From positions 62,001 through 126,000 of the forward strand of contig CAWHFX010000004.1 of assembly GCA_963828715.1 (NCBI GenBank): 64,000 nt of DNA, read 5' to 3'. How positions within the stretch are numbered: the stretch's first letter is position 1; each line of letters opens with the position of its first letter. Under the pieces are notes generated by a model. It did no database searches, was not told the DNA's origin, and saw only the letters and a program-made list of their open reading frames with translations. Made by a program: the position numbers and the translations under genes. The stretch comes from JAQGMV01 sp963828715. GTDB taxonomy: Bacteria > Pseudomonadota > Gammaproteobacteria > Burkholderiales > SG8-41. This document shows positions 27,053 to 36,549 of the stretch, piece after piece.

Positions 27053-29128
27053 ATGAACCGGACCATGGCTCAAGTCGCCTGGATGGCAGTCGCAGTGCTG
27101 GGCGCGGCCGCTCTGGGCATTGTCGCGCTGAATCGCGGTGAAACCGTCAACGCAGCATGGATGGTCATCGCCGCGGTCTGCGTGTATCTGATCGCCTATC
27201 GTTTCTACAGCCTGTTCATTTCCAGTCGTGTCCTGCAGCTCGACCCGACGCGGATGACGCCGGCCGTGAAGTACAACGACGGCCTCGATTATGTGCCGAC
27301 CAACAAGTACGTATTGTTCGGCCATCACTTCGCGGCGATCGCGGGCGCGGGGCCGCTGGTAGGGCCGGTCCTGGCGGCGCAGATGGGCTACCTGCCCGGC
27401 ATGTTGTGGATTCTCGCGGGCGTCGTGTTCGCGGGCGCAGTGCAGGACTTCGTCGTCCTGTTCGTCTCGACCCGGCGCGACGGGCGTTCGCTCGGCGACC
27501 TCGTGAAGTCGGAAATGGGCTCCGTGCCCGGCGTGATCGCGCTCTTCGGCGCGTTCGGCATCATGGTGATCATCCTGGCCGTGCTCGCGCTGATCGTCGT
27601 AAAAGCGCTGGCCGAATCGCCGTGGGGCATGTTCACCGTCACCGCGACGATGCCTATCGCGATCGCGATGGGGGTCTACATGCGCTACGTGCGGCCGGGC
27701 CATATCGGCGAAGCATCGATCGTCGGCTTCATCCTGCTCATGGCCGCGGTGATCTTCGGAGGCACCGTTGCTGCCGATCCGGTGTGGGGGCCGCGCTTCA
27801 CCTTCACCGGCGTACAGCTTACCTGGCTGCTGATCGGATACGGCTTCGTCGCATCGGTGCTGCCCGTGTGGCTCCTGCTCGCGCCGCGCGATTACCTGTC
27901 GACCTTCCTGAAGGTCGGGACCATTCTCGCCCTGGCGGTCGGCATTCTGATCGTGATGCCCGAGTTGAAGATGCCGCCGCTCACGCCGCTTCATCGATGG
28001 CAGTGGGCCGGTGTGGTCGGGCACTCTGTTCCCGTTCCTCTTCATCACGATCGCCTGTGGGGCCGTCTCCGGTTTCCACGCGCTGATCTCTTCGGGTACG
28101 ACGCCGAAGATGCTCGAGAACGAAGTCGCAGGCGCGGTTCATCGGCTATGGCGGCATGTTGATGGAATCGTTCGTCGCGATCATGGCGCTCGTTGCCGCA
28201 TCTGTCATCGATCCGGGCGTCTATTTCGTGATGAACAGCCCGGGCGCGATCATCGGCACGACTGCTGCGTCGGCGGCGCGAGACCGTCTCGCAATGGGGC
28301 TTCGTGATCACGCCGGATCTGCATCACGCAGACGGCGCAGAACGTCGGCGAGCACACGATCATCTCGCGGGCGGGCGGTGCGCCGACTCTGGCGGTCGGC
28401 ATGGCGCAGATCCTGTCCGCGTGATCGGCGGACACACGATGATGGCGTTCTGGTATCACTTCGCCATCCTGTTCGAAGCGCTGTTCATCCTGACCGCGGT
28501 CGATGCCGGGACGCGAGCGGGGCGCTTCATGCTGCAGGACCTGATGGGCACGTTCCTGCCTCAGTTGAAGCGCACGGAGTCGCTGCCGGCGAATCTGGCA
28601 GGGAGCGGGCTTTGCGTCGCCGCGTGGGGTTTCATCCTGTATCAGGGTGTGGTGGACCCGTTCGGCGGTATCAACTCGCTGTGGCCGCTCTTCGGGATCT
28701 CCAACCAGATGCTCGCGGGCATCGCGCTGATACTCGCCAGTGTGGTACTGGTGAAGATGAAGCGCGAGCGCTTCGTGTGGGTGACGCTCCTGCCGAGTGC
28801 CTGGCTGCTCGTGTGCACCCTCACGGCGGGCATCGAGAAGGTCTTTCATCCTGATCCCAAGATCGGCTTCCTTTCCCACGCGCACCGCTTCTCGGAGGCG
28901 ATCGATGCGGGCAAGATGCTTGCGCCGGCGAAATCGGTCGAGACGATGCAGCGTATCGTCTTCAACGATTATCTCGATGCGTCGCTTGCGATCATCTTCA
29001 TGCTGGTGGTGGTAGCCGTGCTGGTGTTCGGCGTGCGGGTCGCGATGCAGGCGTGGCGGGCAGACCGTCCGACAGCGCGTGAGACGCCGTACGAGGCGGG
29101 TCCGGCAACGGCTTCGGCAGCGGCCTGA
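27053..29128 (+). CDS. cstA: Carbon starvation protein A (frameshifted at five sites, 28022-28420)
   Basis: This large inner-membrane carrier of the CstA/BtsT family is implicated in pyruvate and peptide uptake during carbon limitation. The N-terminal two thirds (TPAVKYNDGLDYVPTNKYVLFGHHFAAIAGAGPLVGP) is a clean match. From 28022 to 28420 the frame changes five times (about 28022, 28125, 28282, 28322: one extra base each; about 28420: one missing), yet every conserved block is there, including CGAVSGFHALISSGTTPKML and WYHFAILFEALFILTAVDAGTR. GGAGG precedes the ATG. Its small partner gene follows, as in E. coli. Confidence 0.87.
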
Positions 29129-29199
29129 GCACTCGCGAGGATCGGCGCACTGCACGACGTGCGGCGCCGGTCCCCGTTGCCAATCTCGGGAATCGAGTC

Positions 29200-29406
29200 A
29201 TGGAAATGTGGAATACGATCGCAGACGCGTGGAAGCAGGCGGCCCGATGTGCCCGGGTCATGGTGGGGCAGCCCGACTACGGCACATACGTGGAGCACAT
29301 GCGTCGGCATCACCCGGACCAGCCGGTGATGAGCTACGTCGAGTTCTTCCGCGACCGCGAAAACGCGCGCTATGGCGGCAAGGGGCGCGTCGGCCGCTGC
29401 TGCTGA
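29200..29406 (+). CDS. ybdD: YbdD/YjiX family small protein
   Basis: This is a 68-residue cytosolic protein with the family consensus ARVMVGQPDYGTYVEHMR followed by HHPDQPVMSYVEFFRDRENARYG. It nearly always sits directly downstream of cstA/btsT-type carriers, as it does here after 71 bases, and in E. coli the equivalent partner is needed for pyruvate uptake. It ends GRVGRCC. Confidence 0.88.
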   Translation: MEMWNTIADAWKQAARCARVMVGQPDYGTYVEHMRRHHPDQPVMSYVEFFRDRENARYGGKGRVGRCC

Positions 29407-29445
29407 GTACCTCTCAGCCCTCGCAATCGGACGTGAGTGCCAATG

Positions 29446-29498
29446 GCGTCCGAATGCTTCGTTCGTGTCGACAGCCTGTCCCAGGCGCGCCGCTCACC
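29446..29498 (+). repeat. Dispersed hairpin repeat family 3, copy A
   Basis: A 53-bp element runs from GCGTCCGAATG through GACAGCCTGTCCCAGGCG to CCGCTCACC and is nearly repeated at 32261-32313, with a diverged inverted copy at 55587-55639. Similarity to copy B extends upstream to a shared AGCCCTCGCA. The core GACA-GCC-TGTC can fold. It overlaps the last codons of the UroD-like gene. Confidence 0.7.
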
Positions 29499-30483
29499 GG
29501 GATTGGGTTGGTGCTGAGGATCGCCTGCAAAGCTCGGCGGTCCAGCAGAGCGTTGCATCGTCAACCGGATGACGGATGACGCACGCCGGCGCGATCAGTA
29601 CGCCGCGTCCGGCCGTCTGCGCCATCGTTCGCGCGATGTCGCCGGCAATGCCTGCCTGGTCACGCTGCGTGATGTGCGATCGCTGAAGTCCGCCAAGGAT
29701 CGGCTTCGTCCCGCCCGCCCGCCTGTATTCTTCGATGGAAGGTGCCGTCTCGCCGATGTGCCAGTTCAGTGCCGCGGCGTCATAGTCCTTGATCACGTCG
29801 AACAGAATGTCCTCGCCATGGATGTGCACGGCGTTGAACCAGCCGCCGTGTGAGCGAGCCTCGGCGAGCACACGCCGATCGTACGGCTCACCGTAGCGGC
29901 GGTACGCGGCGGCGTCATAGGCGCTGTGCGTCGCCTCCTGCAGCGCGAAGAAGATGCCGGCGCAGCCCGCTTCGAGCGCCCGGCGCGTGAGCGCGCAGGT
30001 AACCTCCGTGATCGTTTCGAGACCGCGTTGCACGTGAGCGGGATCGCGTTCGAGGTGGACGCGCGAAGCACCGTTCGAAAGCTTCCCGGCGATCGTGAGC
30101 GGCGAGAAGACGGTGGCGAGGACGGGCACGCCGGGTCCGACCAGCCGTACGAGCAGCCGCAGATGCTCGAGCTCCCGCCCGAACGAGCCTCGGGTCACGT
30201 CGACGCGCTCGAGTGACGACCAGTCTTCGATGGCGATGACGGCGGGTTCGACGACCTTGGCGACACCGCCGCGCGCAATGTCGCTGTAATCGCACACGCA
30301 GCCCCAGTCCTCTACGCAGTAAAGGCCGTTCGGCATCGACTTCAGGAAATCGAGATCGTAGCGCTCGCAGAACGACGCGCTCTCACGCGCGAGCCGCTGC
30401 GGCTCGAGGTCGATGCCCGGAAGATGCGTCCAGAACGAGTAGGGCGGGCGATCGGGTGCTTCGCCGCGCAAGGCGACGCGCAC
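29494..30483 (-). CDS. Uroporphyrinogen decarboxylase (URO-D) domain protein
   Basis: This 329-residue TIM-barrel protein of the URO-D/cobalamin-independent methionine synthase superfamily has VRVALRGEAPDRPPYSFW at the start, PVLATVFSPLTIAGKL in the middle, and NWHIGETAPSIEEYRRAGG with ILGGLQR near the end. It is probably not HemE: the N-terminal Arg-rich substrate loop is absent, and these paralogues often act as corrinoid-dependent methyltransferases or demethylases. The start GTG has no clear ribosome site. It lies 29 bases after the ThDP enzyme gene, so a joint operon is likely. Confidence 0.75.
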   Translation of the reverse strand: MRVALRGEAPDRPPYSFWTHLPGIDLEPQRLARESASFCERYDLDFLKSMPNGLYCVEDWGCVCDYSDIARGGVAKVVEPAVIAIEDWSSLERVDVTRGSFGRELEHLRLLVRLVGPGVPVLATVFSPLTIAGKLSNGASRVHLERDPAHVQRGLETITEVTCALTRRALEAGCAGIFFALQEATHSAYDAAAYRRYGEPYDRRVLAEARSHGGWFNAVHIHGEDILFDVIKDYDAAALNWHIGETAPSIEEYRRAGGTKPILGGLQRSHITQRDQAGIAGDIARTMAQTAGRGVLIAPACVIRHPVDDATLCWTAELCRRSSAPTQSR

Positions 30484-30512
30484 CCGGTCGAGTTTGGTCG
30501 AGCTGATGGAGA

Positions 30513-32174
30513 TTAGGTCACCGCCGCCGCGTGCGACGAGAACGAGACCGTGCCTGCACGCGCCGTGTCGTCGGTCTTCACATTGACCAGCGCGACCATC
30601 CCTTCGTCGACTTTCTTCTGCGCGCGCACGAGCGCCGGCCCGATGTCCTCGGGCTTCTCGACGTATTCGCCGTAGCAGCCGAGGCCCTCGGCCATCTTGT
30701 CGTAGCGGGTAAAGCCGAGATTGCGCCCGATTTTTTCTTTCTTCGGATCGGCCGTCCAGCCGCCGTTCAGGCTGATCACGACCAGCAACGGGAGCTTGTG
30801 CCGCACCGCCGTGTCGATTTCCATGGCGTTCAAGCCGAATGAACCGTCACCGTGAACCACGATGACCTGCTTGTCGGGACACGCGGCTTTCGCGCCGACA
30901 CCGAACGGCATGCCCACGCCCATCATCCCGAACGGACCGGAATTCAACCGATGCGCCGGAGCGAAGGTCGGCATCGACTGGCGGCCGAAGTTGAGGATCT
31001 CCTGCCCGTCCACCACCAGGATGGCGTCGCGCTTCATGAAGTTCTTCACTTCCTCGCACAGGCGCAACGGGTGGATCGGCGTCGCGTTCATCGACATGCC
31101 GCCGCCGGTTTCCTTCTTCTTGCTTGCTTCGCCCTCCGCGAGCTTCTTCCGCCACGCCGCGAAATTCTCCGCTTCGACGCGCTTCGGAAGCGCAGCGATG
31201 AGCTGCTGGAGCACCGCCTTGCAGTCGCCGACGATACCGATGTCGATCTTGCGCGGGGCCGTCGCGATCTCGTCCGCGTCGATGTCGATCCGGGCGATCG
31301 TGGCGTTCGCGCCGAAGCGCGGCGGCGCGGCGTGACCGATGATGTAGTTCATGCGCGTGCCGAGGATGATGATCAGGTCGGCATCCTTGAATGCCGTCGA
31401 GCGCATGGTCAGGAACGACAGCGGATGGTCGTCGGGCAGCACGCCGCGGCCTTGCGGCGTCGTGTAGAACGGGATACCGGCCTTCTCCACGAAGGACTGC
31501 ATTTCGGGCCATGCTTTCGACCAGATGACGCCGCTGCCGCTGACGATGAGCGGTTGCTTCGCCTTGGCGAGCGCGTCGATCAGCTTGTCGACCTGCGCGG
31601 TCTCGCCCATCGGCCGCGGATTGAGCAGCGGACGGCCGCTCAAGCGCCAGTCGACCTGGCTTTCATCGATTTTTTCGTAGAGGATGTCAGCGGGAAAATC
31701 GAGATAGACCGGCCCGGGCTTGCCGCCCATCGCTTTCTGAAAAGCGTTGTTGACCTGCTCGGGTATGCGCTTCAGATTGACCACGCGGTCGGACCATTTC
31801 GTGCACGCTTTCATGATCGCGACCTGGTCGATTTCCTGGAACGTCTGCCGGCCGAACAAGCCGATTGCACTCGAGCCGCCGAGCGCGACGACCGGCGCGC
31901 AGTCGATGAGTGCGTTGGCAAGGCCGGTCGTCAGGTTGATCGCGCCGGGGCCGCTCGCCCCCATGCACACACCCGGTTTCTGCAGCAGGCGGCTATAAGC
32001 CTGCGCCGACAGCGCCGCGGCCTGCTCGTGGCGCACGTCGATCATGCGGATTTCCTCCTGGGCGCAAGTGGTCTGCACGAGCTGCATCGGTCCGCCCATG
32101 ATGAAGAACAAATCTTTCGTGCCTTCTTTTTTCAGGGCGCGCGCCAGAATTTCGGAGCCTGTCACATCTGCCAT
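30513..32174 (-). CDS. Thiamine-diphosphate enzyme (acetolactate synthase / oxalyl-CoA decarboxylase-like)
   Basis: This 553-residue ThDP enzyme has the standard three domains. The pyrimidine domain contains the catalytic Glu in VRHEQAAALSAQAY; the middle domain has LIVSGSGVIWSKAW; the PP domain has VVHGDGSFGLNAMEIDTAVR, ending in the SLNGGW variant of the GDG-N26-N motif. The shape fits oxalyl-CoA decarboxylase, 2-hydroxyacyl-CoA lyase or benzoylformate decarboxylase-like enzymes equally well, and it is not a clear acetolactate synthase. GGAGAG precedes the ATG. A CoA-transferase gene lies just upstream on the same strand, which favours a CoA-thioester substrate. Confidence 0.85.
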   Translation of the reverse strand: MADVTGSEILARALKKEGTKDLFFIMGGPMQLVQTTCAQEEIRMIDVRHEQAAALSAQAYSRLLQKPGVCMGASGPGAINLTTGLANALIDCAPVVALGGSSAIGLFGRQTFQEIDQVAIMKACTKWSDRVVNLKRIPEQVNNAFQKAMGGKPGPVYLDFPADILYEKIDESQVDWRLSGRPLLNPRPMGETAQVDKLIDALAKAKQPLIVSGSGVIWSKAWPEMQSFVEKAGIPFYTTPQGRGVLPDDHPLSFLTMRSTAFKDADLIIILGTRMNYIIGHAAPPRFGANATIARIDIDADEIATAPRKIDIGIVGDCKAVLQQLIAALPKRVEAENFAAWRKKLAEGEASKKKETGGGMSMNATPIHPLRLCEEVKNFMKRDAILVVDGQEILNFGRQSMPTFAPAHRLNSGPFGMMGVGMPFGVGAKAACPDKQVIVVHGDGSFGLNAMEIDTAVRHKLPLLVVISLNGGWTADPKKEKIGRNLGFTRYDKMAEGLGCYGEYVEKPEDIGPALVRAQKKVDEGMVALVNVKTDDTARAGTVSFSSHAAAVT

Positions 32175-32260
32175 GGTGTCTCTCCTTCCATTGGTAGATC
32201 AGCGTTCGGTCGGGCTACTTTCTCCTTAGCCCTCGCACATATTGATGAAAATACTGATCG

Positions 32261-32313
32261 GCGTTCGAATGTTCCGTTCGCGGCGACAGCCTGTCCCAGG
32301 CGCGCCGCTCACC
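32261..32313 (+). repeat. Dispersed hairpin repeat family 3, copy B
   Basis: It matches copy A (29446-29498) at most positions; the 26-bp right half from GCGACAGCC to CGCTCACC is almost identical. It lies between the CoA-transferase stop and the ThDP enzyme start. Confidence 0.7.
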
Positions 32314-32328
32314 ATTTTTGCGGTGGTC

Positions 32329-33561
32329 CTAAATTACTTTGTCGGCACGAAGCGCGGAAACCTGCTCCTCGTTCATGCCCAACCAATCCTTCAGCACTTC
32401 ACCGCTGTGCTGGCCGAGCAGGGGCGCCGGTTTCACCGACGGCGGTCGGCCGTCGAACCGCACGGGCCAGCCCGCCATCTTGAACGCGCCGTGATCCGGG
32501 TGCTGGATCTTCTGAATGATCGCCCGCTCTTCGAAGTTGGGATCGTTCAGGAGCTCGGCGGTATCGCGCACCGCGCCCGCGGGGACGGCGGCGCCGATCA
32601 CGCGCATGCACTCGTACTTGTCGCGCTTGCTCGTGAACTCGGTGATGATCTTCTCGACCTCCGCCTCATTCTCGACCCGGGCTTCGCGCGTCTCGAAACG
32701 GGGATCACCGATCAGATCCTTGCGCCCGATCGCTTCCAGCAGCCGCGGCCAGTGCTGCGGATTGCCGCGGCTCGTGTAGACGTACACGTAATCGTTCGGT
32801 CCGCCCGGTGCGCACGGATAGATGTTGCATGGCGGATTGTTGCCCTCGAGATTCTTCGCGCCTGCGCGCCGCGCCGGCTTGCCGGTCTTGGTCGTGAGAC
32901 AGAACGCGTTCCGGATGTAGTGCAGCATGGCATCCTGCATCGCGACCTGCAGATGCACACCCTTGCCGGTTTCCTTGCGCTTCATGAGGGACGCGAGAAT
33001 GCTGATGCACATCAGCATGCCGGTGCCGGAATCCCCGAGCGTTGCTCCCGGCTTGGCGGGTGGGCCATCGGTCTCGCCCGTGACGCTCATCGTGCCGCCG
33101 CACGCCTGGGCGATCATGTCGAAAGCGAGGTTGTTCGCGTACGGGCTGCCTTCGCCGAAGCCCTTTACTTGTCCGTAGATGATGCCCGGATTGATTTCGC
33201 TCAGGACCTTGTAGCCCAGGCCCAGCCGCTCGATCGCGCCCGGGGCGAAGTTCTCCATGAACACGTCGGCCTTCTTGGCGAGGTCCTTGACAATCTGCAG
33301 CCCGCGCGCGGACTTCAGGTTGACGGTGATCGAGCGCTTGTTGGAGTTGTAGTTGAGGAAATAGGGATCGTCCTTGTGCGGCGTCGTCGCACCGGTGCGT
33401 CGGCCCGGGTCACCGCCGCCGGGATTTTCGACTTTCACCACGTCGGCTCCGAGCCACGCCATCACCTGCGTGCAGGACGTACCGGCCTCGAACTGCGTGA
33501 GGTCCAGCACTTTCACGTTCGTGAGGCAGCCCGGCGCTACGGGGTTCACATTCGCATCCAT
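32329..33561 (-). CDS. CaiB/BaiF family CoA-transferase (class III)
   Basis: This 410-residue class III enzyme moves CoA between carboxylic acids. VKVLDLTQFEAGTSCTQVMAW opens the large domain, followed by GADVVKVENPGGGDPGRR and NSNKRSITVNLKSARG. The catalytic Asp is expected in NNLAFDMIAQACGG. It resembles formyl-CoA:oxalate transferase and related enzymes. Next downstream is a ThDP enzyme that resembles oxalyl-CoA decarboxylase, but the pair need not act on oxalate. GGAGGAGC lies shortly before the ATG. Confidence 0.9.
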   Translation of the reverse strand: MDANVNPVAPGCLTNVKVLDLTQFEAGTSCTQVMAWLGADVVKVENPGGGDPGRRTGATTPHKDDPYFLNYNSNKRSITVNLKSARGLQIVKDLAKKADVFMENFAPGAIERLGLGYKVLSEINPGIIYGQVKGFGEGSPYANNLAFDMIAQACGGTMSVTGETDGPPAKPGATLGDSGTGMLMCISILASLMKRKETGKGVHLQVAMQDAMLHYIRNAFCLTTKTGKPARRAGAKNLEGNNPPCNIYPCAPGGPNDYVYVYTSRGNPQHWPRLLEAIGRKDLIGDPRFETREARVENEAEVEKIITEFTSKRDKYECMRVIGAAVPAGAVRDTAELLNDPNFEERAIIQKIQHPDHGAFKMAGWPVRFDGRPPSVKPAPLLGQHSGEVLKDWLGMNEEQVSALRADKVI

Positions 33562-33653
33562 GATCGCTCCTCCACGATTTGGAGCCCGGACCGGGCACAG
33601 CCAGCCGCGCGTGCTTGCATGTTACAGCAACGGGCGCCCGCGGCGCACCGGCG

Positions 33654-34178
33654 CTACGAAAGGTCCGGCTTCAGCTCCGACCGGTACTGTTTCGAGAGAT
33701 GCACGTACTCGGCTGCGAACGCATTGTAGAGGCGTATCTCGTCCTCGCTGAGGGCCCGTACCACCTTCCCGGGCGAGCCGACCACGAGCGAGCCGTCGGG
33801 AATCGTTTTCCCCTCCGTGATCAGTGTGTTCGCGCCGATCACGCAATTGCGGCCGATCACCGCGCCGTTCAGGATCACGCTCTTGATGCCGATGAGCGTG
33901 CCATCTCCGACCGTGCAGCCGTGGAGCATGGTCATGTGGCCGACGCTCACGCCTCGTCCCAGCGTGATGGGAAACCCCGCGTCCACGTGCAGGATGGAGC
34001 CGTCCTGAACTTGCGAGTTCTCGCCGATCGTGATCATGTCGTTATCGCCGCGCACCACGCAGTTGAACCAGATGCTCGCATTGTTTTCGAGCACCACGTT
34101 GCCGACGACGATGGCGTTGTCCGCGATCCAGTAGTCACCTTTGCAGGTGATTTTCAGGTCACCGAGCGCGTATTTCAT
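33654..34178 (-). CDS. Gamma carbonic anhydrase-like hexapeptide-repeat protein (YrdA/CaiE type)
   Basis: This 174-residue left-handed beta-helix has repeats visible from VVGNVVLENNASIWFNCVVR to IGANTLITEGKTIP. The three metal-ligand histidines of the gamma class are present in LHVDAGFP, VGHMTMLHG. RGDND follows the usual N-terminal loop. Many such proteins have no measured anhydrase activity. The ATG at 34178 (MKYALGDLK) is preferred over upstream extensions that run into a terminator hairpin. Confidence 0.87.
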   Translation of the reverse strand: MKYALGDLKITCKGDYWIADNAIVVGNVVLENNASIWFNCVVRGDNDMITIGENSQVQDGSILHVDAGFPITLGRGVSVGHMTMLHGCTVGDGTLIGIKSVILNGAVIGRNCVIGANTLITEGKTIPDGSLVVGSPGKVVRALSEDEIRLYNAFAAEYVHLSKQYRSELKPDLS

Positions 34179-34200
34179 GCGCGTTCCCGTCCAGAACAAG

Positions 34201-34238
34201 ATCATAAAAATACAACGGCCAGCGCTCGCCGGCCGTTG
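34201..34238 (-). terminator. Rho-independent terminator downstream of hppA
   Basis: On the minus strand CAACGGCC and GGCCGTTG form a stem, extendable by an inner GCG pairing, followed by TATTTTTATG. It separates hppA from the carbonic anhydrase-like gene. Confidence 0.7.
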
Positions 34239-34247
34239 CTTCGCATT

Positions 34248-34287
34248 CCCCTCACCCCTACCCCTCTCCCCAACCTGGGACGAGGGA
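34248..34287. repeat. C-rich dispersed palindrome, copy 3
   Basis: CCCCTCACCCCTACCC is followed by CCTCTCCC pairing imperfectly with GGGACGAGG. As at 5057, it is followed at once by CACCCRT heptamers (34297-34324). Confidence 0.65.
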
Positions 34288-34296
34288 GGCAAGCGT

Positions 34297-34324
34297 CACC
34301 CGTCACCCATCACTCGTCACCCGT
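34297..34324. repeat. Short heptamer array (4 units)
   Basis: CACCCGT, CACCCAT, CACTCGT, CACCCGT in register. It is the same unit and the same neighbourhood (C-rich palindrome on one side, 3' end of a minus-strand gene on the other) as the 23-unit array at 5194. Confidence 0.8.
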
Positions 34325-34364
34325 GCCGCGCCACGAATCACCCACCACGAACCACCACAGGTGA

Positions 34365-36422
34365 TCACAGCAATGGCACCATCAACAGCGCCACGATATT
34401 GATGATCTTGATGAGCGGGTTCACCGCGGGTCCCGCGGTGTCCTTGTAGGGATCGCCCACGGTGTCGCCGGTCACCGCGGCTTTGTGCGCGTCCGAACCC
34501 TTGCCGCCGTGATTGCCGTCTTCGATGTACTTCTTCGCGTTATCCCAGGCGCCGCCGCCGGTCGTCATGGAAATCGCGACGAAGAGACCGGTCACGATGG
34601 TACCGATCAGCAAGCCGCCGAGCGCCCGCACGCCCGCGCCGGGGCCCATTGCCCAGTTCATGAGCGTCGCGAGAACGATCGGAACGAGCACCGGCAGGAG
34701 TGACGGAATGATCATCTCCTTGATCGCCGCACGCGTCAGCATGTCCACCGCGCGCGAGTAGTCGGGCTTCGCTTCGCCGGTCATGATCCCGGCGATGTCG
34801 CGAAACTGTCGCCGCACTTCGACGACCACCGCCCCGGCCGCGCGGCCGACGGCTTCCATGGCCATCGCGCCAAACAGGTAGGGGACCATGCCGCCGATGA
34901 ACAAGCCGATGATGACCGCCGGGTCGGACAGCGAGAACTGCTGGATCTTGTTCTCGGCCTCGAGGTTGTGCGTGTAATCCGCGAACAGCACGAGCGCCGC
35001 GAGACCCGCGGAGCCGATGGCATAACCTTTCGTTACGGCCTTGGTCGTGTTGCCCACGGCATCCAGCGGATCGGTGACCGCGCGCACGGAGTCCGGCAGA
35101 TTGGACATCTCGGCAATGCCGCCGGCGTTATCCGTGATCGGACCGTAGGCGTCGAGCGCGACGATCATGCCGGTCAACGACAGCATCGCCGTGGCGGCGA
35201 TGGCGATGCCATAGAGGCCCGCGAACTGGAAGGCGGCCCAGATCGCAACGCACACTGCAAGCACCGGCAGCGCGGTCGATTTCATCGAGACGCCGAGTCC
35301 CGCGATGATGTTCGTAGCGTGTCCGGTCGTCGAGGCGGAGGCGATGTGGCGCACCGGACCATACTCCGTCGCGGTGTAGTCCTCGGTGATCGCCATCATG
35401 ACGCCCGTGAGTACCAGACCCACCACCGCCGCGCCGAAGAGCTTCGTCGCGAGGGGTCCCATCATCGAGTCGGTGATGAACCAGAACGCGATGGCGGCGA
35501 GCACACCGGACACGATCACACCTTTATAGAGCGCGCCCATGATCTTGCCGCCCTGACTCGTCTTCACGAAGAACGTGCCGATGATGGACGCGATGATCGA
35601 TGCCCCGCCCAGCACGAGCGGATAGAGCACGGAGTTGCCGGCCAACGCCCTGAGGGTCGGATCGGGGTTGTTGGCGAAGAGCAGACCACCGAGCAACATC
35701 GTGGCGATGATCGTGACCGCATACGTTTCGAAGAGGTCCGCCGCCATGCCGGCGCAGTCGCCCACGTTGTCGCCGACGTTGTCGGCAATCACGGCGGGGT
35801 TGCGCGGATCGTCTTCCGGTATGCCCGCTTCGACCTTGCCCACGAGATCGGCGCCAACGTCCGCCCCCTTCGTGAAGATGCCGCCGCCAAGCCGCGCGAA
35901 GATGGAGATGAGCGAACCACCGAAGGCGAGCCCGACGAGCGCGTGCAACGCTCTCTCGGCGCCGAACAGACTCGTGGCAATCCAGTAGTAACCGGCAACG
36001 CCGAGGAGACCGAACCCGACGACGAGCATGCCGGTGATGGCGCCACCGCGGAACGCGATGTTCAGCGCGGCGTTGATGCCGTTACGCGCTGCTTCCGCCG
36101 TGCGCACGTTGGCGCGCACCGAGATCCACATGCCGGTGTACCCGGCGAGCCCCGAGAACACGGCGCCGACGGCGAAGCCGAAAGCCGTCGGCCATTCCAG
36201 CGCAAAGCCGAGTACCACGAAGAGAACGATGCCGACGATCGCGATCGTGCCGTACTGGCGGTTGAGATAGGCCTTGGCGCCCGTCTGCACCGCTGCCGCG
36301 ATTTCGCGCATGCGATCGTTGCCGCTCGGCTGCGAGAGGACCCATTTGATCGAGAACATCCCATAGAGCAGGGCTGCAACCGCGCAGGCCAGCGCGAAGA
36401 TGAGATACGACGACGACGACAT
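34365..36422 (-). CDS. hppA: Membrane H+-translocating pyrophosphatase (K+-independent type)
   Basis: This 685-residue, roughly 16-helix membrane protein couples PPi hydrolysis to proton pumping. The acidic catalytic blocks are intact: GGGIFTKGADVGADLVGKVE with EDDPRNPAVIADNVGDNVGD, and GNHGGKGSDAHKAAVTGDTVGDPYKDTAGPA near the C-terminus. The segment GNTTKAVTKGYAIGSA has Lys where K+-dependent enzymes have Ala, which marks the K+-independent subfamily. I chose the ATG at 36422 with GGGAG 5 bases upstream. Monocistronic, with a terminator downstream. Confidence 0.93.
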   Translation of the reverse strand: MSSSSYLIFALACAVAALLYGMFSIKWVLSQPSGNDRMREIAAAVQTGAKAYLNRQYGTIAIVGIVLFVVLGFALEWPTAFGFAVGAVFSGLAGYTGMWISVRANVRTAEAARNGINAALNIAFRGGAITGMLVVGFGLLGVAGYYWIATSLFGAERALHALVGLAFGGSLISIFARLGGGIFTKGADVGADLVGKVEAGIPEDDPRNPAVIADNVGDNVGDCAGMAADLFETYAVTIIATMLLGGLLFANNPDPTLRALAGNSVLYPLVLGGASIIASIIGTFFVKTSQGGKIMGALYKGVIVSGVLAAIAFWFITDSMMGPLATKLFGAAVVGLVLTGVMMAITEDYTATEYGPVRHIASASTTGHATNIIAGLGVSMKSTALPVLAVCVAIWAAFQFAGLYGIAIAATAMLSLTGMIVALDAYGPITDNAGGIAEMSNLPDSVRAVTDPLDAVGNTTKAVTKGYAIGSAGLAALVLFADYTHNLEAENKIQQFSLSDPAVIIGLFIGGMVPYLFGAMAMEAVGRAAGAVVVEVRRQFRDIAGIMTGEAKPDYSRAVDMLTRAAIKEMIIPSLLPVLVPIVLATLMNWAMGPGAGVRALGGLLIGTIVTGLFVAISMTTGGGAWDNAKKYIEDGNHGGKGSDAHKAAVTGDTVGDPYKDTAGPAVNPLIKIINIVALLMVPLL

Positions 36423-36549
36423 GATCACTCCCGTGTGTTGAGGAATTTATGAATAAGTCCCACGGGGGCTTATTCAGAGATTCCATGGGCCATTTGAACT
36501 TCGGCAGGCCGTTTTTGCCGGTGAAGAACGTCGCTGCTCTTCGGGCATT

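Noticed and set aside
32261..32270. GTTCGAAT as a tRNA T-loop
   Set aside because: No acceptor stem, anticodon arm or CCA context surrounds it; it belongs to repeat family 3.
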